Source of the DNA: CAYOHP01 sp964403795 [NCBI: uncultured bacterium]
Lineage (GTDB): Bacteria > Muiribacteriota > UBA6191 > CAZXTJ01
DNA length: 46,329 bases
Direction: 5' to 3'
Assembly: GCA_964403795.1 (NCBI GenBank)
Contig: CAYOHP010000041.1
Location: 1 to 46,329 of the forward strand
Translations under genes and position numbers: made by a program
Shown here: positions 33,518 to 44,600 of the stretch, one piece after another
Layout of the letters: each line of letters starts with the position of its first letter
How positions within the stretch are numbered: position 1 is the first letter of the stretch
Notes under the pieces: model-generated
What the model was told of the DNA's origin: nothing
The model's database searches: none
The model's input: the letters and a program-made list of their open reading frames with translations, nothing else

Positions 33518-35478
33518 TCCGGATTCCCGGCGGGGATCCCGAGCGGCTCGCCAGTCTCGAGTGGGTCGAGCCGGACGGGCTGGGCGGATACTCGATGGGA
33601 ACCGCCGGTTTCCGTCCCACCCGGCGCTACCACGCTCTGCTCTGTCCTTCCCAGGCACCTCCCGTGGACCGTCGGGTGCTGTGGGCCACCAACCTCGAGG
33701 CGGTCGAGACCCCCGAGGGCGTCCATCGCCTGGACGCTTGGTACCGGCTCTCCGGGGACGGACCGGAGGGCGACCGGCACCTCGTCGAGTTCGGGCTCGA
33801 TCCGGTGCCGCGTTTCCGGTACCGGATCGGCGCCTATACCCTGGAGCGTCGCCTGGCGGTCCCGCGTGGCAACCCGGGAGTCGTACTCGGGTGGTCGCTG
33901 CTCGAGGGACCGGGTCCGGTGCGGCTCTCCATCTCACCCTTGGTGGCCGGACGGTGCCACCACGACCTGGTCCTGGCCAACCGGCTGGCCCGGGGCGAGA
34001 TCCGCTCGGAGGGACGCTTCCGGGTGGTCCAGCCCTACCAGGACGAGCCCAGCCTCTGGCTGGATGCCCCGGGGGCCGGCTTCTCGGTGGAGGGAGGATG
34101 GATCGAGGGCGTGCTCTACCCGGAGGAACGCGCCCGCGGCTACCCCTATCGCGAGGACCTTCTGGGGATCGGATCCTTCACCTGGACCCTGGGGCCGGGA
34201 GAGACCGTCTGGATGTCGGGATCGACCGGGCCGCTCGGCCCTGAGGGCCCGGGTGCGCTGCTCGCGAGCGAGATCGAACGTCGCCGGAGCATCCTTGACC
34301 GGGAAGGCGACGGCCGGCTGGGCCTGCTGGCGCTAGCGGCCGAGCGGTTCCGGGTCCGGCGGGACCTGCGGCTCGCCTCGGTGGTGGCGGGATACCCCTG
34401 GTTCGACGACTGGGGACGCGACGCCTTCGTCTCGCTCGCCGGACTGGAACCGGGCTCCGAACCGGACTTCGCGGCCCGGGTCCTCTCGGCCTTCGCCCGG
34501 CACGAGGAGAGCGGGCTGGTCCCGAACTGCTTCGCGGGCCGGTCCCCGGCACGGGCGGCCTACAACTCGGCCGACGCCTCCCTATGGTTCCTGGCGGAGG
34601 CGGGCCGGCTCTGGCAGGCGCATCCCCCGACCCGGGAGGACGACCTCTGGAGGACCGGGGTGCGGATCTTCGAGGCCTACCTTGGCGGGACCCGCCACGG
34701 CATCCGGGTCGATCCCGACGACGGGCTGGTCGCCGCCGGCGAGGAGGGTCTCCAGCTCACCTGGATGGACGCCAAGGTCGACGAGGTGGTGGTCACCCCC
34801 AGGAACGGGAAGCCGGTGGAACTCCAGGGGCTCTGGTGGAACGCGACCAGAGTACTCGCCCGGGAAGCCGAGCGCCTCGGGGAGAAGGACCTGGCCAAGC
34901 GGGCCCGCCAGGCTCGGGAGGCCGTGCGCCGGACCTTCCATGCCTCCTTCTGGCTGGAGGAGCCCGGCTGGTACGCGGACCGCCTGGGTCCGGACGGCCA
35001 GCCCGACCCGCGACTCCGCCCCAACCAGCTCCTGGCCCTGTCGCAGCCCGGGTGCCCGGCGCCCCGGCCGGCGGCGCTCCGTGCCCTCGAGGCGGTGGAT
35101 TCCGAGCTCCTGACACCCTTCGGCCTGCGCACCCTCTCGCCCCGGGACTCCGAGTACCGGGGCCATTACCGGGGCGACCTGGCGGCGCGCGACCACGCCT
35201 ATCACCAGGGCACGGTCTGGCCGTGGCTCCTCGGTCCCTATGCCAGGGCCTGCCGGAGGTACCGAGGCCATGCCGACCGCTTCCGGTTGCGCCAGCTCCT
35301 GGTTCCACTCCTCGAGCACCTGGCAGGGGAAGGCCTGGGGAACCTGCCGGAGGTCTTCGACGGGGACGCACCGCACCGGCCCGGCGGCTGTCCGGCCCAA
35401 GCCTGGTCGGTGGGGGAGATCCGGTCCCTGGTGCGGGAACTCGAGGATCCCGCTCCATGGTCGGTCGAGGAGCCCTGA
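33514..35478 (+). CDS. Glycogen-debranching-type enzyme (amylo-alpha-1,6-glucosidase)
   Basis: The protein has 654 residues; the ATG overlaps the VIT/VWA stop (ATGA), with GGGAGAG upstream. The N-terminal beta domain (GDE_N) begins LEWVEPDGLGGYSMGTAGF, as in archaeal and bacterial GDE proteins. The C-terminal (alpha/alpha)6 part carries GYPWFDDWGRDAFVSLAGL, WMDAKVDEVVVTPRNGKPVE and RDHAYHQGTVWPWLLGPY, the conserved segments of GH133-type amylo-1,6-glucosidases with Asp/Glu catalytic candidates. It should hydrolyse alpha-1,6-linked glucose stubs in glycogen. There is no signal peptide, so it is cytoplasmic, which makes its coupling to an exported VWA protein unexpected. No glgA, glgB or glgP is in the window. 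Confidence 0.93.
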   Translation: MIRIPGGDPERLASLEWVEPDGLGGYSMGTAGFRPTRRYHALLCPSQAPPVDRRVLWATNLEAVETPEGVHRLDAWYRLSGDGPEGDRHLVEFGLDPVPRFRYRIGAYTLERRLAVPRGNPGVVLGWSLLEGPGPVRLSISPLVAGRCHHDLVLANRLARGEIRSEGRFRVVQPYQDEPSLWLDAPGAGFSVEGGWIEGVLYPEERARGYPYREDLLGIGSFTWTLGPGETVWMSGSTGPLGPEGPGALLASEIERRRSILDREGDGRLGLLALAAERFRVRRDLRLASVVAGYPWFDDWGRDAFVSLAGLEPGSEPDFAARVLSAFARHEESGLVPNCFAGRSPARAAYNSADASLWFLAEAGRLWQAHPPTREDDLWRTGVRIFEAYLGGTRHGIRVDPDDGLVAAGEEGLQLTWMDAKVDEVVVTPRNGKPVELQGLWWNATRVLAREAERLGEKDLAKRARQAREAVRRTFHASFWLEEPGWYADRLGPDGQPDPRLRPNQLLALSQPGCPAPRPAALRALEAVDSELLTPFGLRTLSPRDSEYRGHYRGDLAARDHAYHQGTVWPWLLGPYARACRRYRGHADRFRLRQLLVPLLEHLAGEGLGNLPEVFDGDAPHRPGGCPAQAWSVGEIRSLVRELEDPAPWSVEEP

Positions 35479-35520
35479 CGGCCGGGAGGCCGCCGCCCGG
35501 CTGCCCGCGGGTGTCGGCGT

Positions 35521-35549
35521 TTCTCGCTCGGGATCCGAAGGACTACCAT
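35521..35549 (+). promoter_or_regulatory. Possible promoter of the giant protein gene
   Basis: TTCTCG (35521-35526), a 17-base spacer and TACCAT (35544-35549) have the right spacing but a weak -35. A short GTACC/GGTAC inverted repeat (35550-35562) follows. The gap before the gene is 140 bases and shows nothing else. Confidence 0.3.
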
Positions 35550-35618
35550 GTACCGGGGGTACGGGAAGGCGGAATTGCCGCGCCCGCACTCCCATGGGCG
35601 GGGAGCGGAAGGGTAGAG

Positions 35619-38600
35619 ATGTCCACGACCGATCGGCTCAGACGGTTCCTCGCTGTACTCCTGGTGACAGTCCTGGGTGCGGGACGGGGGTACTGCTTCC
35701 CGGCCGGGCAGCAGACCTACTTCGTCCTGGGGGCCGAGCACCAGGTCATGGAGGCCCTCTCCGCCATCGCCCAGGTCGAAGGCGGCGGGATCTTCTCGGG
35801 AGGCCTGGCGCCGTCGGCGTCGTCCTTCGTCAGCATGAGCATCCCCGCCGGGGACCAGGTCATCCTCTACGACCATGGCGAGGACGGCTATGAGCCCGAC
35901 TACGCCGCCTGCCTAGCGGGATCCTGCGCCCAGGCGAGCACGCAGGTCTGGGGCGATGGCAACCTCGCCAACGGGCGCCCCCCGGGCGACGCCGACGACA
36001 TCTTCGTCACCAACCAGGTCCTGAACCTGGAGTCCTCGCCCCAGCCCAACGCCGCCGAGTGCGCCGACGTGCCCAACGTCTGCGACGTGGTCCCGATCCC
36101 CCGGGTGAACACCGACGTCCGCTTCGACGGCCTCGATGTCGTGTTCACGGTAGGCCAGCCGGTGAACCTGGTGCACGTGGTCTTCCCGGGCGCGACCTTG
36201 AGCGGCGCCTCCATCACGGTCATCGGCGGCACCTGGGAGAACTTCCCGGTGGAGGCCTACGACGACAACCTGACCTACACCGTACCGGCCGGGATCGACA
36301 CCTACACCAACACCGGCGGGGACGCCGGCCCGTTCCGGACCTTCAAGCACACCATCATGCTCGTCCAGGCGACCCAGGACGACACCCCGGTGATCGTGGA
36401 CAACGGCACCACCACGGTGAGCTTCGTCCTCGACAAGGGCCAGAGCTGGTCGTCCCGGGGCCTGATCGACACCACCCCCGGGGCGACCGCCACCATCCAG
36501 GTGAACCAGAACACCACGGTCACCGGCGGCAAGCCGCTCCAGGTCGGCCTCATCACCGGCGCCACCGGCACCTACCAGACCCGGTTCTTCAACATCATCC
36601 CCACGGGCCTCTACGCCTCCGAGTACATGGTCCCGGTCTTCTCCCGGACCACCGGAGGGACCGCCAACGCCGACGTCATCATCAACAATCCCAACGGCTT
36701 CTCGATCCAGGTGACGGCCCAGGACACGGTCGGGACCACCGTCATCACCGTCCCCGCCAACTCCCCGGCCTCCTACCAGGCGAGCTCCGGTCGTTACGTC
36801 CCCGAGAACTCCGGTCTGCGCCTCACCAGCAGCAGCCTGTTCTGGGGAATCGGCGCCTATGACGTCGGCAGCACCGCCGGGGATTGGGGATACGCGCTCC
36901 AACCCAACGGCTTCCTGAACCGTGCCATCGCTTGCGCCCACGGGCCCGGGAACCGGGCCCAGGTGGAGCCCGGTGGTGGCGGCGCCGCCGACAACGGCTC
37001 CCCGATCTGGATCGCACCGGTGGAGGACGCCACCACCTTCCGGGTGGACTGGAACGGCGACGGGACCTGGGACGCGGCCGACATCAACAACGACGGCGTC
37101 ACCGACGGGACCAGCTTCCTCCGCAACGCCCTCCAGGCCCTGACCCTCTACGACGTGTCCGACAACGACCAGACCGGGGCCATCGTCGAGGCCGACGGGA
37201 AGTTCGTCTCCGCCTGGGGGTACCGCGAGACCGGAGCCACCGACGACCCCGGAGGCGTGAACAACCTCGACTGGGGCTATGCCATCAACCCCTTCGACTT
37301 CCGGTTCCAGGAGCCGGTGCTGACGGTCACCAAGGTGGCGGACCCCGCCACCGTGCCGGCCCTGAACGGCATCACCACCTTCACGATCTGCGCCTCCTCG
37401 GGGATCCTGGTCCCGGTCCAGAACCAGGACATCGTCGACGAGCTGCCCCCCTACTGGGAGTACGTGCCCGGGAGCGCGGTCATCACCTACCAGGACCAGG
37501 TCACGGTCCCGCTCGAACCCGCCATCACGGGAACCCTGGCCGGCGGCTACACCCTGACCTGGGACATCAGCGAGACCTTGAACACCCGGGAGGAGGTCTG
37601 TGTCGCCTTCCAGGCGCAAACCGCCTACACCTGCCCGGCCGTCAGCCCGAACGTGACCGAGGACTGGCAGACCCCGGGTACCCCGGGCGCCACCAGCTAC
37701 CAGAACGGGACCGGCTGGACCGGCAACTGGACCGAGACCGGGGAGACCTCGAATCCTGTCGCCGGCGAGATCCAGGTGAGGACGAGCGCGGGCGGAGGCG
37801 CCTGCTCCAACACCAACCACCTCGAGTTCCGGGGCGGGCGCGGCATGGACGTCCGCCGCAGCGTCGATCTCTCGGGCTTCTGCGCTCCGTCCCTGGCCCT
37901 CTCGCAGCGGGTCTTCGGCCTGGGGGGGCTCGACCGCTACTACGTCGACGCCAGCGCCGACGGGACCAACTTCACGACCCTGGCGACCTATGACCTCGGG
38001 GACAACAGCGGCGGCACCTGCACGGCCGAGGCATTCGACCTGACCCCCTATGCCACGGCCAACGCCGCCATCCGGTTCCGGGCCGCCGCGTGCACGCCAT
38101 CGGGGAGCACGATCTCCGATGACTTCTCGACCGGGACGTACACCGGCGGGAGTGGATGGGCGGGGAACTGGACCGATGGCGGCGACGGAGGGAACGGCAC
38201 GGGTGACGGGGACATCCGGGTGATCACCACCGGAACCGGGACCTGCCCGATCGGCTCCAACCACCTCCGCCTCGACGACGTCGAGGTGGACAGCACCACC
38301 GAGGGCATCTCGCGGGCCGCCGACCTCTCGAGTTTCTGTGCCCCCCAGCTCGCCATCGATTGGCGGGTGGACTTCAACGCTGCCGACGAGAGCTATGCAG
38401 TCCAGGCTTCCTCCGACAACGGGGCCAACTGGACCACCCTGCAGACCTGGGCCCAAGCGGACGAAGTGGCGGCCTGCACCCGGACCGTCTACGACCTGAG
38501 CGCCTTCCGGACTGCCAACGCCATGATCCGCTTCATCGGCGACGCCCAGAACGACGGCGGCGACCAGCTCCTCATCGACAACGTCCAGATCTCCGAGTGC

Positions 38601-41600
38601 ACCGCATCGGCGACCGTCATCTCCGACGACTTCTCCTCCGGCACCTACACCGGGGGGACGGGTTGGGCCGGGAACTGGACCGACGGAGGCGACGGGGGGA
38701 GCGGCACCGGCGACGGCAACATCCGGGTGATCACCACCGGGACCGGCACCTGCCCGATCGGTTCGAACCACCTCCGGCTCGAGGACGTCGAGGTCGACTC
38801 GGCTACAGAAGGGATCTCGAGGGCCGTCGATCTCTCCGGATTCTGCGCGCCCCGGATCACCTTCGACTGGCGGGTCGATCTCTCGGACGGCAACGATAGC
38901 TACTCGTTCCAGGTCTCGACCAATGGTGGCGCCAGCTGGACCAATCTCGACACCTGGGACCTCGGCGACGAGGTCGCGGCCTGCACCTCGTCCACCTACG
39001 ATCTGACATCGTTCCGTTCGTCGAATGCGATGATCCGGTTCGCGGGCGACGCCGACAACGACGGGGGCGATTTCCTCTTCATCGACAACATCGTGATCGA
39101 CGACGCCGGACCCTCAGGGCTCACCGCGGCCCAGCGCTTCTTCGTCGACGACCTCGTCATCAGCGAGACCTCCTCAGGCGTCGCCCCGGCCTCGGTCGAC
39201 AACCTGGCCCGCTCCAGCGGCACCTTCCAGGGCTTCCCCTTCGGGGGCTCCGCCACCGCCACCGTCTACCTGAACGACCTGCGGCTGACCAAGACCGTCG
39301 ACAAGGCCCAGGCCCAGGTCGGCGAGGTCCTGACCTACCAGATCACCTACCAGAACCTCGGGGGCGGGGCGATCACCGGCATCTCGGTAACCGACTCCGT
39401 CCCCGCCTTCACCACGCTGGTCGGCGGTTCGATCTCCTCGGCCCCCGCGGTCTCGGCAACCACCAGCGCGGGCGCCAAGTCGGTGACCTGGGACGTCGGA
39501 ACCGTGAACGGCGGGGCCTCTGGGACCCTCAGCTTCCAGGTGACGGTGAATCAGGTCCCCTTCGACCAGACCCCCATCCCCAACTCGGCGGTGGCGCTCA
39601 TCGGCGGGAGCCGTATCGTCAATTCCAACGAGGTCGTCACCCTGGTCCGCACCCCCATCTTCCAGCTGTTGAAGGAAGCTCCGGGTGCGGTCTCCCAAGG
39701 GGCGAACATCCCCTTCGACTTCCAGTTCTACAACCACGGCGGCGCCGGTGCCACGGGCGTGGTCTTCACCGACCGGATCCCGGCCAACACCGACTTCGTG
39801 GTCGGTTCGGCGGTCGGGCCCGGGACCATCCAGCTCTCGAACGACAACGCCGCGACCTTCGCCTACGTCCCGGCCGGGGCTCCCGGCACCGCCGACGCCG
39901 CGGTCACCCACATCCGCTTCAACATCGGCTCGATGGCGCCCACCTCGCTCACCACCATCGCCTTCACCGCCCGGGTCGAGCCGGGCACCCCTGCCAACAC
40001 CGTGATCCGGAACTTCGGCTTCCTCACCAACGACCAGACCACGGTGCGGACCACCAACATCACCCAGACCGTGGTCACCGACCTGCTGGTCTCCCTGGAC
40101 GTGGACGCCGACTTCGCCTGCCCCCGGGCCAAGCGCACCTGGACGCTCTCGGTGGGCAACGCCAGCGTCACCACCCCCTTCACCAACGTGGTGATCGTCC
40201 AGCCGATCCCCACCAACTCCATCTACGACCGGGGCTCGACCACCGCTCCTGCGGGCTGGACCATCGAGTTCTCGACCGACGACGGGGCCAGCTACTCGGG
40301 CACCGAACCGGTGCTGGGCTCCTCGGTCACCCACCTGCGCTTCACCCGGGCCACCCTGTCCCCCCTGGCGAGCTTCCTGATCTCCTTCGAGACCGAGGTC
40401 GACCCCCTGGTCCCGGCCGGAGCCTCGGTGATCGGCCAGGCCAGCGTCACCTCCACCGAGACCGGAAGCCTGGTGATCTCCACCAACCGGAAGGTCCTCC
40501 CGACCATCAACGTCCGCATCGTCAAGAGCGCCGACGTGCTGGTCCAGACCCAGGGCGACGAGATCCTCTGGACCCTGACGGTCCAGAACATCGGGGCCGC
40601 GCCCGCCCAGTCGGTCACCCTCAGGGACACCATCCAGGGCTACGACACCTTCGAGAAGTCCACCCTGGTCGGCGGCAGCATCAGCGGCGGTGGGTCGTTC
40701 GACGGGACCGGGATCGACTGGAGCCTCGGGACCCTGGTGCCGCTGGCCCCGCCCCTCTCGTTCAGCTTCCGGACCACCGTCAACGCCACCGCCTCCTCCG
40801 GCGACGTGATCACCAACCTGGCCCAGGCCGAGAGCCTGGTCTGCACCGCCTACTCGAACCCGGTCCAGGTGCAGGTGGCCGCCCCCGGGGTCACCGCCGG
40901 TCCCGACTCGGTCTTCTGGGGCGACCAGCTCGACGTCATCTACTACCCGGCCATCATCACCAACACCGGGGCCACCACCGACACCATGGAGATCACCTTC
41001 TCCACCCTCTCGAACCGGCTGGCGGCCGATCCGAGTTGGGCCTCCGCGGTCTCGTTCTACTTCGACCGGGACGGTGACGGGGCCTTCGACTCGGCCCTCG
41101 ACACCCTGCTCACCGACACCGGCGGGGCCGCCACCGTCGACACCGGGCCGATCGCTCCCGGCGCGTCGCTGCGGATCCTGGTGCGGATCGTGATCCCGGA
41201 CGATCCCCCGGTGCTCGACGGGGACACCAATGCCACCACCGTCACCGCCACCAGCACCAACAATGGGACCTTGTCCGACGCCTTCGTGGTCACCACCAAC
41301 GTGCTCTCCGCCACCTCGGTCCGGCTGGGCGAGCTGGCCGCCCGGGGGGCTCCGGGAGGCGTCCAGGTTTCCTGGGCCACCTTCTCGGAGTTCCAGAACC
41401 TGGGCTTCCGGGTGGCCCGCAGCACCTCGCCGGTCGGGCCCTGGGAAGACGTCGGCTGCTGCCTCATCCCCGGAGTGGGAACCTTCCAGGGTCGGCGTGA
41501 CTACGCCACCTTCGACGGCGCGGCACCTGCCGACGGACCCCTCTGGTACCGGGTCACCGACTACGAGGCCACCGGCCGACTCGAACACCACGGCCCGGTG

Positions 41601-44600
41601 GCGGTGGACCGGGACGGGGACGGGCTGGGCTTCGTCGACGAACTCCGCCTCGACCTCTCGGACCAGGATCCAACCGATGGTGCCGCCGACCCGGACGGGG
41701 ACGGGATGTCGACCGCCGCCGAGGTGGCGGTGGGGCGCGATCCGTTCGTCTCCGACGCCCCGGACTCCCGGCCCGCGGTGTCGACTCCCCAGGCCGGCAC
41801 TCCGCCGCCCCAGGGGATCCGGGTCGTCGAGGAGGACGAGGAACACCAGGTGCTGGAACTCGTCCTCTGGGATTACCGGCTCGAAGCGCGGGAGGTGGAC
41901 GGTCGGAGCGTGGTCTATCCCAAGATCGACCTCCCGGTCTCGGGCACCACCGAGGACCCCGGCCGACCCCAGCTCCCGGTCGTCGGCACCATGCTGCCCC
42001 CGGGCTTCACCGGGTTCACGGTGCAGACGGTCTCCGAGGAGGAGCGATCCGGGGTCGAGGTGGGTCCGGCCCCGGTCCCCCGCGAGGTCGAGTCCGGGAC
42101 CAACCTCCTGTCCGGGTACCGCTTCGATCCCGGCTTCTACGACGCTCCGCCGGGGATCTACCCCGATTCGGCGGTCCTCCTGGTCCCGCCCACGGATCCC
42201 GAGGGCCATCCCCGGCTGGTCTTCCGTCCCTTCGGCTACGACCACGCCGGGAGGCGTCTCTTCTTCCGGCCGCGGATCCGGGTCGAGGTCCGGAAGGACC
42301 CGCTCGCCACGGCAGCCCTGGCCCTGGTGACGCCGGCCGCCCCCGGCCTCTCCTCGCTGCCTCCCGGTACGGTCTACCGCCTCAGGACCCGGCAGCCCGG
42401 CCTGTTCCGGCTCTCCGGGAGCGATCTCGGCGCTGCCGGCATCTCCCTGGCCGGAGTCGACCCCAGGAACCTCTCGCTGTACCGGGGAGGCGATCCGGTG
42501 GCGATCCGCATCTCCGGGGAGAGCGACGGCGTCTTCGACCCCGGGGACGTCCTCGAGTTCTATTCGGCAGTGAAAGGTGACCGCAACGCCGCCGGCGAGG
42601 GCTACCATCTGCTGCTCGGGAGCTCTCACGGCCTGCGCTGGGGGACGAGCGACCTTGGCCCGGCCGAGGCCGGCAATCCCCGCCGCTTCTACTCCCACAC
42701 CGAGACCAGGTCGCTGCGCCAGTACTACTACGGACCCCTCCCCGGCGAAGCCCACGAGGACCGCTTCGTCGGCGGCTTCGCCTACTGGGCCTTCCCGGGT
42801 ACCGCCGGCACCACGCCGCTGGCGCTGGATGTGAGCCACCGCTACGACCGGCTCGGCGGGTCCGCCACGCTGACCGTGACCTACGGCGCCCCCCTGGAGC
42901 GGGACGGCAACCCCGACCACCACCACCTGATCTCCTTCGACGGCCGACGAGTCGCCGACGGGACGACCCAGGGCAGCGGCTTCTTCCGGGTCTCGGCCGA
43001 AATCCCGATCGACGAACTGACCGACGGCCCCCACACCGTCTCCCTGGGCGCCAGCCTCGAGGGGCTCCCGCCCTCGCCCCGGGGCGAGTTCCTGGTCCTT
43101 CGCGACGCCAGCCTGACCTACCGGCGGAAGCTGGTGGCGGAGGACGGTCGTCTGGAGTTCGGCATGCCCGCCTACCGGCATGGGGCGCGACTGGAGGCCT
43201 TCCCCTCGCCCGACGTCACCGTGCTCGACGTGACCTTCCCCGATCAGCCCCGCATGGTGCCCTCCACGACCGACGGATCCGGGCCCTACGAGGTCGACGT
43301 CCCGGTCACGGTCCCCGCCAACCGCAGGTTCTTCGCCTACGTCCCCGAAGGAGCGCTCGGGATCGCGGAGATCGAGGTCGGCCCGGTCACCCGCACCGAC
43401 CTGCGCGCCTCCGGCAAGGACCATCGCTGGGTGGCGGTCGTCCCGGCCGGTTGGGAGGCCAGCCTCGACGTCCTGGTCCAGCGGCGCGCCGCCCAGGGCC
43501 TGAAGCCCTTGGTCGTCTCCATGCAGGACCTCGCGGACGAGTTCACCGGCGGCGTGATCCACCAGGCCGCCATCCGGCGCCTGCTCGACCACGCCCGCCG
43601 CAAGTGGGCCAGGGTCCCCGACTACCTGCTCCTGGCCGGGGACACCCATGTGAACCCGCGCCGCTACCCCGACACCACCTTCGGGCTATGGGATACCGAG
43701 GTCCCGGTCGGCGTGCCCACCCGCATGGAGTTCTCGGGCCCGGACCTCTACGGGTCCGAGTCGGGGCACGACACCTGGTACGGGAAGCTCGTCGGCAACG
43801 ACGACCTGCCGGAGGTGGCGGTGGGACGGATCCCGGCTGGAGACCCGGCCGAGCTGGCGGCGGTGGCGGCCAAGATCGTGGCCTACGAGGCCCAGCCCCT
43901 GGCGCCCTGGACCCGCGAGCTCATGGTGGTCTCGGACGACGGCGAGCCTCTCTTCGAGGAACTCTCCGAGGGGGCGCTCGGTTCCGTGCCCCCGGGCATG
44001 GGGATCCAGCGCTACCACCGGGGCGACCTGGACACCTTCCCGAACTACGCCACCTACAAGGCGGCCCTCGACGCCGGCCTGGATGCCGGGGCCCTGATGC
44101 TCCAGTTCGTGGGCCACGGGTCCCAGAACCTTTGGGCCGACACCACCAACCCCACCCTCCAGACCGCCGACGTCGCCGGCATGGGCAACGCCCTCCGGGC
44201 TCCCCTGGTGCTCTCGTTCACCTGCAACGACGGGTACTTCACCGCCATCCCCCGACCCGACAAGTCGGACCGGTCGCTGGCCGAGGCCATGGTGCTGGCT
44301 CCCTCGGGAGGAGCCGTCGCCTACCTCGCCTCCGGGGTGCAGAGCACCGCCGCCGCCAAGGACCTGATGCACCGGTCGTGGATGCAGTCGATCTTCGCCG
44401 AGAGCCGCTGGCGCATCGGCGACGCCCAGCGACGGGCCCTGGCCGCCTACCTGGCCCAGACCTCGGATCCCGAGCGCCTGGCCCGGGCCTTCCACCTCTT
44501 CGGCGACCCCGCCACCGTCCTGAAGATGCCGCTGCCCAAGCCCCCCTCGGGCATCAAGGCGGTGCGGCTGGACACCAACACCGTGAAGGTCACCTGGACC

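Noticed and set aside
34584-35618. Upstream extension of the giant gene's frame through the debranching-enzyme gene
   Set aside because: The extension is a shadow of the enzyme. ATG 35619 has a ribosome site and is followed at once by a signal peptide.
35913-38771. 952-codon open frame on the minus strand
   Set aside because: Antisense shadow of the giant gene with low-complexity translation and no motif.
39174-43649. 1491-codon open frame on the minus strand
   Set aside because: It is antisense to the giant gene, whose frame has clear domains. Its composition is Gly/Asp/Val/Arg-rich with no recognisable domain, as expected when GC-rich third positions remove stop codons from the opposite strand.
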